DNA from: CAVPTL01 sp963729195
GTDB taxonomy: Bacteria; Actinomycetota; Thermoleophilia; Gaiellales; JAICJC01
Length of the DNA stretch: 64,000 nucleotides
NCBI GenBank assembly: GCA_963729195.1
Contig: CAVSNF010000025.1
Span: 186,001 to 250,000, forward strand
Reading direction: 5' to 3'
The notes below the pieces were generated by a model. That model saw nothing but the letters and a program-made list of their open reading frames with translations, ran no database searches and was not told the DNA's origin. Both the position numbers and the translations under genes were made by a program. Positions 55,823 to 64,000 of the stretch are shown here, piece after piece. Each line of letters opens with the position of its first letter. Position 1 is the first letter of the stretch.

Positions 55823-56218
55823 TCACCACACGTAGCACAGCACTTCGCCACCGACGCCCAGCTCCTGGGCAGTACGGCCGGTGACAACGCCGTTTGAGGT
55901 CGAAAGAATTGCAACGCCCATGCCGCCCAACACGCGGTGGGGCCGATCCTTGCGGGCATACACACGCCGGCCGGGCTTGGAGATGCGCTTCAGACCCGAG
56001 ATCACGCGCTCACGGCTGGAGCCGTATCGCAGCGTCACCACCAGGGTGTCGTGCACCTCGCCCTTGGACACGTTGTAGCCGTCGATATAGCCCTCCTCCT
56101 GGAGGATTCGGGCGATTTCCTTCTTCATCCCAGACGCGGGCATCTCGACACGCTCATGCAGCGCCTGGTTGGCGTTGCGAATCCGCGTCAGCATGTCCCC
56201 AATCGGGTCAGTAACCAT
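55823..56218 (-). CDS. rpsH: 30S ribosomal protein uS8
   Basis: 131 residues. DPIGDMLTRIRNANQALHER at the N-terminus and GVAILSTSNGVVTGRTAQEL at the C-terminus. Central-domain 16S binder and known spc operon regulator in other bacteria. Confidence 0.96.
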   Translation of the reverse strand: MVTDPIGDMLTRIRNANQALHERVEMPASGMKKEIARILQEEGYIDGYNVSKGEVHDTLVVTLRYGSSRERVISGLKRISKPGRRVYARKDRPHRVLGGMGVAILSTSNGVVTGRTAQELGVGGEVLCYVW

Positions 56219-56227
56219 GACCGCTCC

Positions 56228-56413
56228 TCACCAGCTGCTCTTCGTCATGCCAGGAATCACGCCCTGGTGTGCAAGCTCGCGCAGACAGATGCGACACACG
56301 CCGAACTTCCGGTAATAGGCACGCGAACGGCCGCAGCGGCCGCAGCGTGAATACGCGCGGGTCTTGTACTTCGCCGGCCTCGCCTGCTTGACTCTGAGTG
56401 CTTCCTTTGCCAT
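56228..56413 (-). CDS. rpsN: 30S ribosomal protein uS14, zinc (type Z)
   Basis: 61 residues, the short zinc form. Ligands are C-x2-C (CGRC) and C-x2-C (CRIC). Ends ELAHQGVIPGMTKSSW, as in other short uS14 proteins. Confidence 0.96.
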   Translation of the reverse strand: MAKEALRVKQARPAKYKTRAYSRCGRCGRSRAYYRKFGVCRICLRELAHQGVIPGMTKSSW

Positions 56414-56432
56414 CCGTCCTCGTTCCTCTTTC

Positions 56433-56993
56433 CTAGCCTGAGAAAGGCATTCCCAGGGCGCGCAGCAGCTCGCGTGCCTGCTCGTCGTCTGGAGCCGTGG
56501 TCGTAATCACGATGTTGAGCCCACGCACGTCGGTAACGTCGTCGTAGTTGATCTCGGGAAAGATCACCTGCTCGCGCACGCCCATGGCGAAGTTGCCACG
56601 GCCGTCGAACGAGCCCGGATTGATCCCCCGGAAGTCGCGGATTCGAGGCAGCGCGATCGTCATCAGACGATCCAAGAACTCATACATGCGGTCGCCCCGC
56701 AGCGTCACCTTGCAGCCGATGGGCATGCCCTCACGCAGCTTGAAGCCTGCGATCGACTTGGTCGCGCGGGTGATCACCGGCCGCTGCCCGCTGATGATCG
56801 CGAGTTCCTCCTGGGCGCCGTCGAGCGCCTTGGAGTTCTCCTTGGCCTCGCCCACGCCCATGTTCAGGGTGACCTTGGTCACGCGCGGCACGGCCATCAC
56901 CGACTTCAGCTCGAACCGCTCCATCAGCTGGTCGCGAACCTCGTCTTCATACCGGGTCTTGAGCCGGGGCGTGGGGACTTCGACTGTGCTCAT
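56433..56993 (-). CDS. rplE: 50S ribosomal protein uL5
   Basis: 186 residues. RVTKVTLNMGVGEAKENSKA, ITRATKSIAGFKLREGMPIG and LNIVITTTAPDDEQARELLR. Contacts 5S rRNA and the P-site tRNA. The start overlaps rplX stop (ATGA). Confidence 0.96.
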   Translation of the reverse strand: MSTVEVPTPRLKTRYEDEVRDQLMERFELKSVMAVPRVTKVTLNMGVGEAKENSKALDGAQEELAIISGQRPVITRATKSIAGFKLREGMPIGCKVTLRGDRMYEFLDRLMTIALPRIRDFRGINPGSFDGRGNFAMGVREQVIFPEINYDDVTDVRGLNIVITTTAPDDEQARELLRALGMPFSG

Positions 56994-57352
56994 TTATCGA
57001 TGTCCTGCTTGCATTTGCGACAGACACGCACCTTGTTTCCGTCCTTCTCGTTGATCCGATAGCCGACCCGGGTGGGCTGTCCGCAGGCCGGGCAGACGAG
57101 CGCCACGTTGGCGACATACAGCGGCGCCTCGCGCTCGATCACACCGCCGGGGATCACTCCCTGGGTACCGCTGCTGCGCGGTGCCGGCCGCGGCTTGGTG
57201 TGCCGCTTGATCATGTTGACCTTCTCGACCACCAGCCGGCGCTTCTCGGGGATCACGCTCTGGACCGTGCCGCGCTTGCCGGCGTCCTTGCCGGTCAGCA
57301 CCTGGACGGAATCCCCAGTTCGGATCTTGATCTTTACCTTGGCCTTGGCCAC
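56990..57352 (-). CDS. rplX: 50S ribosomal protein uL24 with zinc ribbon
   Basis: About 120 residues from GTG 57352. KVKIKIRTGDSVQVLTGKDA is the KOW start; the C-terminal region has C-x2-C (CPAC) and C-x2-C (CRKC), forming a zinc ribbon found in some bacterial uL24. The GTG follows the rplN stop by one base. Confidence 0.94.
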   Translation of the reverse strand: MAKAKVKIKIRTGDSVQVLTGKDAGKRGTVQSVIPEKRRLVVEKVNMIKRHTKPRPAPRSSGTQGVIPGGVIEREAPLYVANVALVCPACGQPTRVGYRINEKDGNKVRVCRKCKQDIDK

Positions 57353-57353
57353 T

Positions 57354-57722
57354 TCAAAGCACCTCAGGAGCGAGAGAGACAATCTTCATGAAATTGCGTT
57401 CCCGCAACTCGCGCGCGACCGGCCCGAAGATGCGGGTGCCGCGAGGGTTGCGCTGAGCATCGATGATCACCGCCGCGTTCTCGTCAAAGGCGATGTAGGT
57501 ACCGTCGTCGCGATGGTGTTGCTTGGTCGTACGCACCACCACCGCCGTGACCACCTCGCCCTTCTTGACGGTGCCGTTGGGGGTGGCCTGCTTGACGGTG
57601 CCCACGATGATATCTCCGACGCCCGCATAGCGGCGCCGGCTCCCCCCCTTGATGCGGATGCAAAGGAGCACGCGGGCGCCGGTGTTGTCGGCAACTCGCA
57701 GGCGGCTTTCCACCTGAATCAC
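57354..57722 (-). CDS. rplN: 50S ribosomal protein uL14
   Basis: 122 residues. MIQVESRLRVADNTGARVLL and RNPRGTRIFGPVARELRERN are diagnostic. Intersubunit-bridge protein. ATGA overlap with rpsQ. Confidence 0.96.
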   Translation of the reverse strand: MIQVESRLRVADNTGARVLLCIRIKGGSRRRYAGVGDIIVGTVKQATPNGTVKKGEVVTAVVVRTTKQHHRDDGTYIAFDENAAVIIDAQRNPRGTRIFGPVARELRERNFMKIVSLAPEVL

Positions 57723-58009
57723 TTCGCCACCTCGACGATCTCGGCCATCCGCCAGCGCTTGGTCTTGCTGAGCGGTCGCGTCTCCACCAGCCGCACCACA
57801 TCTCCGGTCTTGGCGGCGCCCTCCTCGTCATGGGCGTGCAGCCGGATCGAGCGGCGCATGGTCTTCTTGTACTTGGGATGGGACTTGACCACGTCCACGC
57901 GCACGACGATCGTCTTATCCATCGCTGCGGACACGACCACGCCCCGGCGTTCCTTGCGCCGGCCGCGCTCTGCCTGCTCTGGGGCTTGGGTGTCTGGATC
58001 GGTGCTCAT
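57719..58009 (-). CDS. rpsQ: 30S ribosomal protein uS17
   Basis: 96 residues. Core RKERRGVVVSAAMDKTIVVR and HDEEGAAKTGDVVRLVETRP; the N-terminal 15 residues are an extra acidic/Arg segment. ATG overlaps rpmC stop. Confidence 0.95.
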   Translation of the reverse strand: MSTDPDTQAPEQAERGRRKERRGVVVSAAMDKTIVVRVDVVKSHPKYKKTMRRSIRLHAHDEEGAAKTGDVVRLVETRPLSKTKRWRMAEIVEVAK

Positions 58010-58218
58010 ACGTCCTTCACGGTTCGATTGCGCTCGCCGCCGAGAGTCATCAGGCGAGCAATGTCGCGCTTCACTCGCGTGAGCGCGGCGGTGTTGTCAA
58101 GCGCGCCGGTGGCGTGCTGGAATCGCAGGTTGAACAGCTCTTGGCGGGTCTCGGCCAGCTTGCGGCCGAGCTCGTCTTCGGTCAGTTCACGGATTTCACT
58201 GGCCCTCAAAGAGATCAC
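58006..58218 (-). CDS. rpmC: 50S ribosomal protein uL29
   Basis: 70 residues. ASEIRELTEDELGRKLAETR and QELFNLRFQHATGALDNTAA match uL29, the tunnel-exit protein. The start overlaps the rplP 3' end by 23 bases. Confidence 0.94.
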   Translation of the reverse strand: MISLRASEIRELTEDELGRKLAETRQELFNLRFQHATGALDNTAALTRVKRDIARLMTLGGERNRTVKDV

Positions 58219-58624
58219 CTTCTCGAGAGACGAACTTGGTCTTGATCGGAAGCTTCATCGCCGCCAGCCGGATGGCGTCGCGGGCGAGCGGCTCGGGTAC
58301 GCCGGCCAGCTCGAACATGACCCGCCCGGGCTTGACCACGGCCACCCAGCCCTCGGGTGAGCCCTTGCCCTTGCCCATGCGCGTCTCGGCCGGCTTCTTG
58401 GTCACCGACTTGTCCGGGAACACGGTGATCCACACCTTGCCGCCGCGCTTGATCTTGCGGGTCATCGCGATACGGGCGGCCTCGATCTGGCGGTTGGTGA
58501 CCCAACCGGTCTCGAGCGCCTTGAGACCGTACTCGCCGAACTGCACGCGGGTATGGCCCTTGGCCAGCCCTCGCCGCCGGCCGCGATGCACCTTGCGGAA
58601 CTTGGTTCGCTTGGGGAGCAGCAC
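58196..58624 (-). CDS. rplP: 50S ribosomal protein uL16
   Basis: 142 residues. MLLPKRTKFRKVHRGRRRGL, then VFPDKSVTKKPAETRMGKGK and GSPEGWVAVVKPGRVMFELA. Positions A-site tRNA. GTG start shares a base with the rpsC stop (TAGTG). Confidence 0.96.
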   Translation of the reverse strand: MLLPKRTKFRKVHRGRRRGLAKGHTRVQFGEYGLKALETGWVTNRQIEAARIAMTRKIKRGGKVWITVFPDKSVTKKPAETRMGKGKGSPEGWVAVVKPGRVMFELAGVPEPLARDAIRLAAMKLPIKTKFVSREGDLFEGQ

Positions 58625-59673
58625 TACGACTCACCCCCGGTGCTCTCGGGAGCCGCGGCCTCGGGGCAGCAGCCTCGGGCGCAGCTCTCGGGAGCCGCGG
58701 TCTCGGGTGCGGCCGTCTCGGGCGCCGCAGTCTCGGGAGCTGCAGCTTCGGGCGTCGTGGTCTCGGGTGCGGGAGCGTCCTGGGCCGGTCGTGAAGGTCG
58801 CCGGCGTCCGCCGCCGCCGCCACCCTGGCCGCCGCCGCCGCCGCCACCGCCGCCGCCCTGACCACCGGGTCCGCCGCCACCGGGACGATTGCGACCGCGG
58901 CCGCGACCGCCGCCTCCGCCGCCCTCTCGCCGGCCGGGCCGCGAGGGGCCGAGCTGCTCCATCTCGCCGGGCAGAGCGCCGCGGCGACGCCGGCGCGAGT
59001 CGACCTCACCCAGGCGGGTTGACTGACCGTCGCGCTCAAAGCCCTCGGGCATGATCTCGCCCTTGTTGATCCAGACCTTGACGCCGATCCGGCCGAAGGT
59101 GGTCTTGGCCTCGGTGAAGCCGTAATCGATGTCGGCCCGCAACGTGTGCAGGGGCACCCGGCCTTCGCTGTAGGTCTCAGAGCGACTCATCTCCGAGCCG
59201 CCCAGCCGGCCTCCGCAGCGCACCTTGACGCCCTGGGCGCCGGAGCGCATCGAGGACGACAGCGAACGCTTCATGGCGCGGCGAAACGACACGCGGTTTT
59301 GGAGCTGCTCGGCGATCGACTGCGCCACCAGCCGGGCATCCAGCTCGGGGCGCTTGATCTCGGTGATGTTGACCTGCACAGCCTTGCCGGTCATGTCGTG
59401 CAGCTCGCGCCGCAGGGCGTCGACCTCGGCACCGGACTTGCCGATCACGATCCCCGGGCGGGCGGTGTAGATGTCGACCGTGATCTTCTGCTTGTCCTTG
59501 CGGATATGGATGTCGGAGAGACCCGCATGCGACAGCTTGGTGTTGATGTGGTCGCGGATCTGGTAGTCCTCGCGAAGGTACTGGGCAAAGTCCTTGTTGC
59601 TGGTAAACCAGTTGGACTTCCACGTGTGGATGATGCCGACGCGAAGGCCGCCGGGATGGACTTTGTGGCCCAT
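58624..59673 (-). CDS. rpsC: 30S ribosomal protein uS3 with Gly/Arg-rich tail
   Basis: 349 residues; ordinary uS3 has about 210-240. The core MGHKVHPGGLRVGIIHTWKS, the KH domain GIVIGKSGAEVDALRRELHD and GRIGVKVWINKGEIMPEGFE are normal. From about residue 215 there is a tail of Arg/Gly runs (RREGGGGGGRGRGRNRPGGG and longer Gly tracts) then PETAA-type repeats. A Cys-containing stretch near the end (58640-58670) is probably a pair of compensating indels. Binds mRNA entry site and has helicase function. Confidence 0.95.
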   Translation of the reverse strand: MGHKVHPGGLRVGIIHTWKSNWFTSNKDFAQYLREDYQIRDHINTKLSHAGLSDIHIRKDKQKITVDIYTARPGIVIGKSGAEVDALRRELHDMTGKAVQVNITEIKRPELDARLVAQSIAEQLQNRVSFRRAMKRSLSSSMRSGAQGVKVRCGGRLGGSEMSRSETYSEGRVPLHTLRADIDYGFTEAKTTFGRIGVKVWINKGEIMPEGFERDGQSTRLGEVDSRRRRRGALPGEMEQLGPSRPGRREGGGGGGRGRGRNRPGGGGPGGQGGGGGGGGGGQGGGGGGRRRPSRPAQDAPAPETTTPEAAAPETAAPETAAPETAAPESCARGCCPEAAAPESTGGES

Positions 59674-60399
59674 TAGCTGGAGGCCTCCTGATCGTCTTTG
59701 GTGTCGCTCGGCTGATCCTCGGCCTCGGCCTCGGGAGTCGGCTCAGTCTCTGGTTCGGGCGCGGGCTCTGCTTCGGGCTCGGCCTCGGGCTCTGCAGCCG
59801 GCTCGGGCTCTGCAGCCGGCTCGGCTTCGGCGGCCGCTTCGGCCTCGGGCTCTGCCTTGGGCTTCTTGGCGCGCGGCTTTCGCTTGGGCTTCGGCTTGGG
59901 AGCCTCCTCGACCACCGCCGCCTCCTCGGCAACGGCCTCGTCGAGCCGCTTCGACCTCGGGCTCGGGCTCGGGCGCGGGAGGCGGCGGAGCAGCAGCGGG
60001 CACGGCCGCCGGACGCGGCGCTCGGCGCTTGATCTCGCCGGGCTCGGCCACGGCCAGCGTGATGGTGATGTGGCAGGTGCGCTTCTCGATGCGGTTGACG
60101 CGGCCGCGGGCGCGGGGGCGCCAGCGCTTCAGCGTCGGCCCCTCATCGGCATAGGCCGCGGCGACCACCAGATCCTCCACGTCGTGACCGTTGTTGTTCT
60201 CGGCGTTTGCGATCGCCGACGCCAGCACCTTGCCGGCATCGCGAGCAGCTGCGCGCGTGTGGAAAGCGAGGATGTCGCGAGCCTCCACGGCCGACTTGCC
60301 GCGGATGTGCTCGAGCACCAGCCGCGCCTTGCGCGCGGAGGTGCGCACATAGCGGGCCTGTGCCTTGACGGTCTCGCGTTCGGGTGAAACTGTTGCCAT
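59673..60399 (-). CDS. rplV: 50S ribosomal protein uL22 with acidic tail
   Basis: About 240 residues against 110-120. The core AQARYVRTSARKARLVLEHI and ANAENNNGHDVEDLVVAAAY ending HITITLAVAEPG is uL22, whose hairpin lines the exit tunnel. A tail of about 115 residues follows: Pro/Ala/Glu, a Lys/Pro patch (KPKPKRKPRAKKPKAEPEAE) and a long Glu-Pro-Ala repeat. One frameshift near 59945 interrupts the tail. Stop shares a base with rpsC start. Confidence 0.93.
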
Positions 60400-60402
60400 C
60401 GG

Positions 60403-60687
60403 TTAGCGGCCCTTCAGCCGGGAGGTGCGGTCATTGCCGTGCCCGCGGTAGGTGCGAGTGGGCGCGAACTCGCCCAGCTTGTGCCCGACCATCGACTCCG
60501 ACACGAACACAGGCACGTGCTTGCGGCCGTCGTGGACCGCGATCGTGTGCCCCACGAACTCTGGGAAGATGGTGGACGCGCGCGACCAGGTCTTGAGCAT
60601 GCGCTTCTGCTGGGTCTGATTCATTTCCTCGACCCGCTTCATCAGTTTGGGGTCGACGAAAGGCCCCTTCTTGCTCGATCGGCTCAT
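60403..60687 (-). CDS. rpsS: 30S ribosomal protein uS19
   Basis: 94 residues. MSRSSKKGPFVDPKLMKRVE and TIFPEFVGHTIAVHDGRKHV with HKLGEFAPTRTYRGH. Head protein. ATGA overlap with rplB. Confidence 0.97.
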   Translation of the reverse strand: MSRSSKKGPFVDPKLMKRVEEMNQTQQKRMLKTWSRASTIFPEFVGHTIAVHDGRKHVPVFVSESMVGHKLGEFAPTRTYRGHGNDRTSRLKGR

Positions 60688-61526
60688 CGCTTCTTCCCCT
60701 TGCCTCGGCGCCGCGGCCTAACGATGTCCTGCGTCGAGGCCTTCTTCTTGTTCCGCGTGCGGAAGCCGAGAGTCGGCTTGCCCCAGGGCGTAACCGGATG
60801 GCTGCCCTTGTTCTTGCCCTCGCCGCCGCCGTGCGGATGGTCGACGGGGTTCATCACAGTTCCGCGCACCGTCGGGCGCTTGCCCTTCCAGCGCGAGCGC
60901 CCGGCCTTGCCGCCGGACTCGATCTCGTGCGTGACGTTTCCGAGCTGGCCGACGGTCGCGCGGCAGGTCTCATCGACCCGGCGCATCTCGCCGGACGGCA
61001 GTCGCAGCAGCGCCTTGCCGCCCTCGCGGGCCACCAGCTGGGCCGAACCGCCCGCCGAGCGCACCATCTTGCCGCCCTGGCCGGGCCGCAGCTCGACGTT
61101 GTGGACGGTGGTGCCGGTGGGCATGCTGGACAGCGGCAACGCGTTGCCGGGGCGGATGTCGACGTTGGGGCCGGACTCGACCTTGGCGCCCACCCGCAGC
61201 CGCAGCGGCGCCAGGATGTAGCGCTTCTCGCCGTCGGCGTAGTGCAGAAGCGCGATTCGCGACGACCGGTTGGGGTCGTACTCGATCGAGTGCACCTTGG
61301 CGGGAATCCCGTCCTTGGTGCGCTTGAAATCGATCAGGCGATAGCGGCGCTTGTGGCCGCCGCCGCGATGGCGCGTGGTGATGCGGCCGTTGACGTTACG
61401 CCCGCCGTGCTTGTGCAGCGGCGCGAGCAGCGTCTTCTCGGGCTCGGACTTGGTGATCTCGGAGAAGTCCGAGACCGTCATGAACCGACGCCCCGGCGAT
61501 GTTGGTTTGAATTTTCTGACTGCCAT
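60684..61526 (-). CDS. rplB: 50S ribosomal protein uL2
   Basis: 280 residues, intact. KFKPTSPGRRFMTVSDFSEI at the start, RGTVMNPVDHPHGGGEGKNK near the peptidyl-transferase centre with the conserved His, and a basic C-terminus. Confidence 0.97.
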   Translation of the reverse strand: MAVRKFKPTSPGRRFMTVSDFSEITKSEPEKTLLAPLHKHGGRNVNGRITTRHRGGGHKRRYRLIDFKRTKDGIPAKVHSIEYDPNRSSRIALLHYADGEKRYILAPLRLRVGAKVESGPNVDIRPGNALPLSSMPTGTTVHNVELRPGQGGKMVRSAGGSAQLVAREGGKALLRLPSGEMRRVDETCRATVGQLGNVTHEIESGGKAGRSRWKGKRPTVRGTVMNPVDHPHGGGEGKNKGSHPVTPWGKPTLGFRTRNKKKASTQDIVRPRRRGKGKKR

Positions 61527-61532
61527 CGCTGT

Positions 61533-61829
61533 CTAGACCCCCGGTCCGAACGCTTCGATGGTCTGGCCCTCGGCGATCGTGACGACCGCCTTCTTCCAGC
61601 CCGGACGCGTACCGACGCTCGTGCCGCGGCGCTTGGGCTTGGCCTGAACCTTGATGATGTTGACCGCGATCACGTCGACGCCGAAGACCTCTTCGACAGC
61701 CTGCCGAACCTGGGTCTTGTGCGCCGAGGCGAGCACCTTGAAGGTGTACTTGCGACGCTCGGCGATGAGCCCGTAGCTCTTCTCCGAGACGACCGGCGCG
61801 ACCAACACACTGCGAGCCTCACCGTTCAC
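61533..61829 (-). CDS. rplW: 50S ribosomal protein uL23
   Basis: 98 residues from GTG 61829, which overlaps the rplD TGA. LVAPVVSEKSYGLIAERRKY and VRQAVEEVFGVDVIAVNIIK are diagnostic. Docking site for trigger factor and SRP. Confidence 0.95.
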   Translation of the reverse strand: MNGEARSVLVAPVVSEKSYGLIAERRKYTFKVLASAHKTQVRQAVEEVFGVDVIAVNIIKVQAKPKRRGTSVGTRPGWKKAVVTIAEGQTIEAFGPGV

Positions 61830-62443
61830 GTCGCGCTCCCTTCCAGCGCCTTCAGCGCGGACTTGGTGATGGCCAGCCGGCGCGCCCAGACGACGTCTGC
61901 GACCTCGAGGCCGTTGACGTCGATCACGTGGGTGCGGTGGAGATTGCGGAACGAGCGGGCGGCGGCGTCCTCCTCGGAGGTGACCACGACGACCAGCGGG
62001 CCGCGATCGTGCCAGTCGGCCACCAGCTCGGCCGCCTGCTTGGTCTTGGGCGCCTTGAAGGCAGCTCCGTCGAGCGCCGCCAACGTGCCTCCGGCAGCAT
62101 GCGCCGAGAGGGCGATTTGCAGGGCTTTTTGATGCGCCTTGCGATTCACCTTGCCGGTGTAGTTGCGCGGGCTGGGGCCGAACACCACGCCACCGCCGGT
62201 CCACTGCGGTGCGCGCGTGGTACCGGCGCGCGCTCGGCCGGTGCCCTTCTGGCGCCACGGCTTGGAACGACCGCCGGCAACCATGCCGCGGGTCTTGGTG
62301 GCGTGCGTGCCCTGACGGCGGGCGGCCAGCTCTGCGCGCACGACCTCGTGCACCAGACTGTCGTTGCGCTCGGCTCCGAAGGTGCCCGGGTCGAGCTTGG
62401 CCTTGGTGGTGGCGCCCAGTACGGGTGCGTTCAGCGCGGCCAT
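61826..62443 (-). CDS. rplD: 50S ribosomal protein uL4
   Basis: 205 residues. TRGMVAGGRSKPWRQKGTGR and GTTRAPQWTGGGVVFGPSPR form the tunnel loop. ATG overlaps rplC stop. In other bacteria uL4 represses the S10 operon. Confidence 0.96.
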   Translation of the reverse strand: MAALNAPVLGATTKAKLDPGTFGAERNDSLVHEVVRAELAARRQGTHATKTRGMVAGGRSKPWRQKGTGRARAGTTRAPQWTGGGVVFGPSPRNYTGKVNRKAHQKALQIALSAHAAGGTLAALDGAAFKAPKTKQAAELVADWHDRGPLVVVVTSEEDAAARSFRNLHRTHVIDVNGLEVADVVWARRLAITKSALKALEGSAT

Positions 62444-63076
62444 CAGGAGTCACTCCGGATCTCGACCACGCCGCCGATCGCGCCGGGGACAGCGCCCTTG
62501 ATCAGCAGCAGATTCTTCTCGGCGTCGACCTCGACCACCGACAGGCCCCGCTGGGTGACGCGCTCAGCTGCCCATGTGGCCCGCCATCTTCATGCCCTTG
62601 AACACCCGCGCGGGATACGCCGCGGCACCAATCGATCCGGGAGCACGCACGTTGTGCGAGCCGTGCGACACGGGGCCGCGATGGAAGCGGTGGCGCTTGA
62701 TCGTGCCGGCAAAGCCCTTGCCTTTGGACGTCCCCGACACCTTGACCTTGTCGCCGACCTCGAAGGCCTCGACCGTCACGCTCTCGCCGACGGCGAATCC
62801 CTCGACCCCGCGCAACTCGACCAGATGCTTGTGCGGGCCGACGCCCGCGGTCGCCAGGTGGCCGATCTCGGGCTTGGTGAGCTTGCGCGGCTTGACCTCG
62901 CCATAGGCGATCTGAACGGCGGTGTACCCGTCGACATCCTGGGTACGCACGGCCGCGACCGGGCACGGCCCCGCCTCGATCACCGTGACGGGAGTCACAC
63001 GACCGGATTCCTCATCGAAGAGCTGGGTCATCCCGAGCTTGGTACCGATGATGCCTTTTGAAGCAAACTGGGCCAT
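62443..63076 (-). CDS. rplC: 50S ribosomal protein uL3
   Basis: About 210 residues. GIIGTKLGMTQLFDEESGRV, SKGKGFAGTIKRHRFHRGPV and VFKGMKMAGHMG. A one-base insertion near 62572 gives a premature stop; without it the frame continues ERVTQRGLSVVEVDAEKNLL and ends IRSDS before rplD, the expected uL3 C-terminus. As the gene is essential, the frameshift is an error. Confidence 0.95.
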
Positions 63077-63080
63077 CGCG

Positions 63081-63389
63081 CTACAGCTTGATCTCGATGT
63101 CGACACCGGCCGGCAGATCGAGCCGCATCAGCGAATCGACCGTCTTGGGTGTCGGTTGGTGGATATCGATCAGCCGCTTGTGAGTGCGGATCTCGAAGTG
63201 CTCACGTGAGTCCTTGTCCTTGAAGGGACCGCGAATCACGCAGTACACGTTCTTTTCGGTAGGGAGAGGCACAGGGCCCGACACCGAAGCGCCGGACCGC
63301 TGGGCCGTCTCCACGATCGAGCGAGCCGACAGGTCGACCTGAGTATGGTCGTAGCCTTTCAGGCGTATGCGGATCTTTTGAGCTGCCAC
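63081..63389 (-). CDS. rpsJ: 30S ribosomal protein uS10
   Basis: 102 residues. KIRIRLKGYDHTQVDLSARS, SGPVPLPTEKNVYCVIRGPF and FEIRTHKRLIDIHQPTPKTV. Also NusE in antitermination. First ribosomal gene of the S10 block after tuf. Confidence 0.97.
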   Translation of the reverse strand: MAAQKIRIRLKGYDHTQVDLSARSIVETAQRSGASVSGPVPLPTEKNVYCVIRGPFKDKDSREHFEIRTHKRLIDIHQPTPKTVDSLMRLDLPAGVDIEIKL

Positions 63390-63423
63390 GATTTCAGTCG
63401 TTCCCGTCGATCGTTTACGAGGT

Positions 63424-64000
63424 TTAGGTGAGGATCTTGGTCACGGCGCCGGCACCCACGGTGCGGCCACCTTCACGAATAGCGAACCGAAGGCCCTCGT
63501 CCATGGCGATCGGCGCAATCAGGTCGACCGTCATCTCGGCGTTGTCGCCGGGCATGACCATCTCCACGTCCGCCTGCAGCTCGACCACGCCGGTGACGTC
63601 GGTCGTGCGGAAGTAGAACTGCGGCCGATAGCCCTTGAAGAACGGGGTGTGTCGTCCGCCCTCCTCCTTGGAGAGCACGTACACCTGGGCCTCGAACTTG
63701 GTGTGCGGCGTGATCGACCCGGGCTTGGACAGCACCTGTCCGCGCTCGATGTCCTCGCGCTTGACACCACGCAGGAGGCAGCCGACGTTGTCGCCCGCCT
63801 GGCCCTGGTCGAGCAGCTTGCGGAACATCTCCACGCCGGTCACGACCGTCTTTGCGACTTCCTTGTGGATACCGACGATCTCGATCTCCTCGCCGGTCTT
63901 GACCACGCCCTGCTCCACTCGGCCGGTGGCGACGGTGCCGCGACCGGTGATGGTGAAGACGTCCTCGACAGGCATCAGGAACGGCTTGTCGATCTCGCGC
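63424..64000 (-). CDS. tuf: Elongation factor Tu (C-terminal part)
   Basis: Carboxy-terminal about 190 residues; the GTPase domain lies beyond the window edge. Domain II begins MPVEDVFTITGRGTVATGRV, and domain III includes FEAQVYVLSKEEGGRHTPFF and VEMVMPGDNAEMTVDLIAPI, ending GAGAVTKILT. Delivers aminoacyl-tRNA to the ribosome. Usual place upstream of rpsJ; 34 bases separate them. Confidence 0.96.
   Translation of the reverse strand, partial: REIDKPFLMPVEDVFTITGRGTVATGRVEQGVVKTGEEIEIVGIHKEVAKTVVTGVEMFRKLLDQGQAGDNVGCLLRGVKREDIERGQVLSKPGSITPHTKFEAQVYVLSKEEGGRHTPFFKGYRPQFYFRTTDVTGVVELQADVEMVMPGDNAEMTVDLIAPIAMDEGLRFAIREGGRTVGAGAVTKILT

Overview
The window is GC-rich DNA (roughly two thirds G+C by eye) from one bacterial chromosome. 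The complete S10-spc-alpha ribosomal cluster, a zinc-type short uS14, and many GTG/TTG starts joined by ATGA/GTGA overlaps point to a high-GC actinobacterium. The class Thermoleophilia (Solirubrobacterales/Gaiellales relatives) is my best guess, by inference only. Many genes, including the essential secY, rplC and rplV, are broken by single-base indels, often in short homopolymers. I read these as sequencing or assembly errors and annotate each such gene as one CDS.

Region by region. 1-3.75 kb: a partial lipoprotein and two paralogous GAF-GAF-GGDEF diguanylate cyclases. 3.8-5.8 kb: acyl-CoA dehydrogenase and an alpha/beta hydrolase. 5.8-12.4 kb (minus): a tightly overlapping chain hyuA, hyuB, flavin amine oxidase, clpS, ctaG, nitrilase. 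12.4-15 kb: a CPA2 antiporter and an MFS permease, convergent. 15.1-20.8 kb (minus): a five-gene unit (APC permease, divergent ureohydrolase, phosphoesterase, tandem Lrp/AsnC regulator, MBL hydrolase) behind a recognisable promoter. 20.9-23.8 kb (minus): bolA, monothiol glutaredoxin, FAD oxidoreductase, amidase. 23.9-31.8 kb: membrane zinc peptidase, LigC-type ligase, and an ABC importer whose binding protein ThiY carries its own TPP riboswitch. Between importer permease and riboswitch lies a 3.7-kb segment of opposite strand and visibly lower GC. It is bounded by 25-bp direct repeats that copy the permease 3' end, and it encodes a MacAB-like exporter, a membrane protein and a small cysteine-containing secreted protein. 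31.8-38.5 kb: algH, an EcsC-like protein, an alanine-type aminotransferase, an ABC-2 exporter, dedA, a Rho_N-like acidic membrane protein, tRNA-Pro(CGG) and a Nif3-like protein. 38.46-38.78 kb: promoter, structured leader with a possible pseudoknot, intrinsic terminator, then a 53-residue helix-turn-helix protein. 38.8-46 kb: dacB-like peptidase, ligA, HAD phosphatase, cupredoxin, APC permease, VOC protein, and an arsR-SRPBCC pair under a perfect inverted-repeat operator. 46-64 kb (minus): surE, truA and the tuf-S10-spc-alpha cluster with adk and map but without infA. Several ribosomal proteins (uS3, uL22, uS5, uL15) carry long low-complexity C-terminal tails.

Three copies of a 31-32 bp palindrome with core GGTGCC-T-GGCACC sit at gene boundaries (7.4, 35.7 and 46.7 kb). 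They supply stop codons, and possibly start codons, to neighbouring genes. The best candidates for undescribed biology are the direct-repeat-bounded export cassette (26970-30678), the structured leader RNA at 38.5 kb, and the palindrome family.
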